A DNA stretch of 64,000 nt from Pueribacillus theae. GTDB taxonomy: Bacteria; Bacillota; Bacilli; Bacillales; UBA6769. The stretch's first letter is position 1; every line of letters begins with the position of its first letter. The stretch is taken from NCBI RefSeq assembly GCF_003097615.1, contig NZ_QCZG01000011.1, forward strand, positions 1-64,000, written 5' to 3'. This document shows, in pieces, positions 62,862 to 64,000 of the stretch. The position numbers and the translations under genes were made by a program. The notes under the pieces were generated by a model. That model was given only the letters and a program-made list of their open reading frames with translations, made no database searches and was not told the origin of the DNA.

Positions 62862-63302
62862 ATGCGTCTGACATACTATACTGATTATTCTTTAAGGGTG
62901 CTCATTTTTCTTGCGTTAAAGGAAAAAGGCATTCTCTCAAATATTAAAGAAATTTCAGAAGCATACAGCATTTCAAAAAACCATTTAACAAAAATCATTC
63001 ATGAATTAGGCAAGCATGGCTATATTGAAACAATAAGGGGAAGGAATGGCGGAATCAGGCTGAAACGATTGCCGGAAGAAATAAATATCGGTGAACTTGT
63101 CCGCAGGACTGAAGAAGACTTTTATCTCCTTGAATGTTTTGATTCAGAAAAAAACACGTGTGTTCTTAGCCCAGCTTGCCGTTTGAAAAAAATGTTGAAC
63201 GATGCAATGAACGCTTTTTTCCAAGAGCTTGATCAGTACACACTTGCTGATATTGCAACAAATAAAAATCAACTTATCTCTCTATTGAGAGCAAATACGT
63301 AG
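62862..63302 (+). CDS. nsrR: NsrR, nitric-oxide-sensing Rrf2 repressor
   Basis: A 146-residue Rrf2-family regulator. The start MRLTYYTDYSLRVLIFLAL and helix-turn-helix ISKNHLTKIIHELGKHGYIETIRGRNGGIRL are typical NsrR. Three cysteines in LECFDSEKNTCVLSPACRLKK (about 93-107) bind the Fe-S cluster that NO destroys. GAGGGGC lies before ATG. Its divergent neighbour is its classic target, hmp. Confidence 0.9.
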   Translation: MRLTYYTDYSLRVLIFLALKEKGILSNIKEISEAYSISKNHLTKIIHELGKHGYIETIRGRNGGIRLKRLPEEINIGELVRRTEEDFYLLECFDSEKNTCVLSPACRLKKMLNDAMNAFFQELDQYTLADIATNKNQLISLLRANT

Positions 63303-63340
63303 TATAATAAAAAAGTAAGTTAAATTAAATACGTGCTAGA

Positions 63341-63562
63341 AGAAAAGGTGTTTATGTAGGATGTTCAAAAAGTCCGGTCGTTGTCCTCCTTTTTGAACAT
63401 ACTTATTAAACTTAAAAGGGAATCCGGTTCAAGTCCGGAACTGCCCCCGCAACTGTAAGCGTGGATGAAATGAGTAAGCCACTGTACAAATAGGCTGTGA
63501 GGCGTTTGTATGGGAAGGCTCAAAGTAAGAGGAAGCGCAAGTCAGGAGACCTACCTTTTTTA
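63341..63562 (+). ncRNA. Cobalamin riboswitch 3 with a repeat-derived P2 extension
   Basis: P1 arms AAAAGGT (63343-63349) and ACCTTTT (63553-63559) are separated by P2 bases (GTTTA... and ...TTAAAC), between which repeat R4 lies. The core AAAAGGGAATCCGG, GCAACTGTAAGC and AAGTCAGGAGACC is intact. It precedes the cbiZ-like gene. Confidence 0.88.
63357..63409. repeat. Dispersed repeat copy R4 (minimal, inside riboswitch 3)
   Basis: ATGTTCAAAAAG (63361-63372) and CTTTTTGAACAT (63389-63400) form a perfect 12-bp hairpin enclosing TCCGG-TCGTTGTCCTC, the two fused ends of R3. Everything between is deleted. It sits in the P2 arm of riboswitch 3. Confidence 0.8.
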
Positions 63563-63647
63563 GCAAGTTTCAAGAAATCTTCGGGGAGGGAGATTTGAAA
63601 CAGCATTCAGCAAAATGATCGATAAAATGATCTCTAATGTTGCTTTC

Positions 63648-63676
63648 AAGTCCATTCTTGTCGGGTGGGCTTTTTT
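63648..63676 (+). terminator. Expression-platform terminator of riboswitch 3
   Basis: AAGTCCA (63648-63654) pairs with TGGGCTT (63666-63672, one G-U pair), then a T-run. Confidence 0.7.
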
Positions 63677-63715
63677 GATTTGGCTTTGTTAAACAATATG
63701 AAAGAAGTGTGGGAT

Positions 63716-64000
63716 ATGTTGAAAGCCGAACAAGTAAACGAAGGATGCAGCGAAAAGAATGGGTTCACTTTTTCTGGGATGGATCTTTATGAAGATGAAA
63801 AAGTGATAAAAATCGAATTTCCTTATGCTCTGAAAACATTATCTTCTGCGGTCATTGGTTCAGGCCTTTCATGGAAAAAAGCATTTGTGAATCGCCATGT
63901 AGACAAAGATTACAACTGTGATGATCCGATGCGTGATATGCTTCGTTTCATTAAAAATTACGGACTCAAGGCCGATGATTCAATCGCCATGCTGACAGCG
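63716..64000 (+). CDS. cbiZ: CbiZ-like adenosylcobinamide amidohydrolase (start only)
   Basis: Only 95 residues are inside the window. IEFPYALKTLSSAVIGSGLSWKKAFVNRHVDKDYNCDDP is the N-terminal signature of CbiZ, which removes the aminopropanol side chain of salvaged cobinamides so they can be reused. ATG 63716 is chosen; ATG 63698 in the same frame is possible. It stands behind riboswitch 3, suggesting corrinoid salvage genes follow beyond the window. Confidence 0.8.
   Translation, partial: MLKAEQVNEGCSEKNGFTFSGMDLYEDEKVIKIEFPYALKTLSSAVIGSGLSWKKAFVNRHVDKDYNCDDPMRDMLRFIKNYGLKADDSIAMLTA

Noticed and set aside
1-64000. tRNA and rRNA genes
   Set aside because: I saw no cloverleaf or rRNA-like sequence on either strand; the window appears to have none, but no covariance search was run.

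Overview
The window looks like a chromosomal segment of a spore-forming Bacillaceae bacterium (Bacillus, Priestia or Neobacillus-like). The main reasons are a comK homologue, a lia cell-envelope-stress operon, a yknWXYZ-type operon, an NsrR/Hmp pair, GGAGG-type ribosome sites with frequent TTG/GTG starts, and a cobalamin operon whose gene order and unusual variants (cbiW, cbiH60, long cbiX, fused cbiET) match the anaerobic cobI operon described in Bacillus megaterium. All identifications come from reading motifs and gene order; no database search was run.

Region 1 (1-2.5 kb) holds the end of a bcp-type peroxiredoxin gene and the remains of two unrelated transposases. Region 2 (2.5-14.7 kb) is an AT-rich catabolic island: an Asp/Glu-hydantoin racemase-like enzyme, four short-chain dehydrogenases, a sodium:solute symporter with a tiny membrane partner, a TetR regulator, a MaoC-like hydratase, an acyl-CoA ligase, a flavin reductase, a luciferase-like monooxygenase and an FMN reductase. 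Six copies of one 14-bp palindrome (consensus ACCAACYRGTAGGT) lie at its transcription starts, including the tetR promoter, and define a local regulon. The gene set fits oxidation of an alicyclic or terpenoid alcohol to a ketone, flavin-dependent oxygenation and CoA activation, but the substrate is unknown. Remnants of one transposase type lie on both sides.

Region 3 (15-35 kb) is core-like: comK with a structured leader RNA, yndM, a DUF4349 lipoprotein, a HAD hydrolase, a WalR-box-preceded NlpC/P60 endopeptidase, liaIHFSR, a truncated DnaA paralogue without its DNA-binding domain, a beta-propeller protein, a two-component system with associated lipoprotein and membrane proteins, and yknWXYZ.

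Region 4 (35-59 kb) is vitamin B12. A cobalamin riboswitch precedes btuF, a frameshifted btuF copy, btuCD, cbiW-H60-X-J-C-D-ET-L-F-G, a sirC-like gene, cobA and the cobalt transporter cbiMNQO, apparently one operon of about 18 kb. A second riboswitch precedes another btuFCD, cbiA and the cobalamin adenosyltransferase gene. A third riboswitch at 63.3 kb precedes a cbiZ-like gene cut by the window end; a copy of a dispersed repeat sits inside its P2 arm.

Region 5 (59-63.3 kb) contains a sugar transferase, a membrane protein with a C-terminal domain resembling polymorphic toxin type 44, a small unknown protein, and the divergent hmp/nsrR nitric-oxide pair. A dispersed repeat family with ends GTTCAAAAAG/CTTTTTGAAC occurs four times, always beside cobalamin genes or riboswitches.
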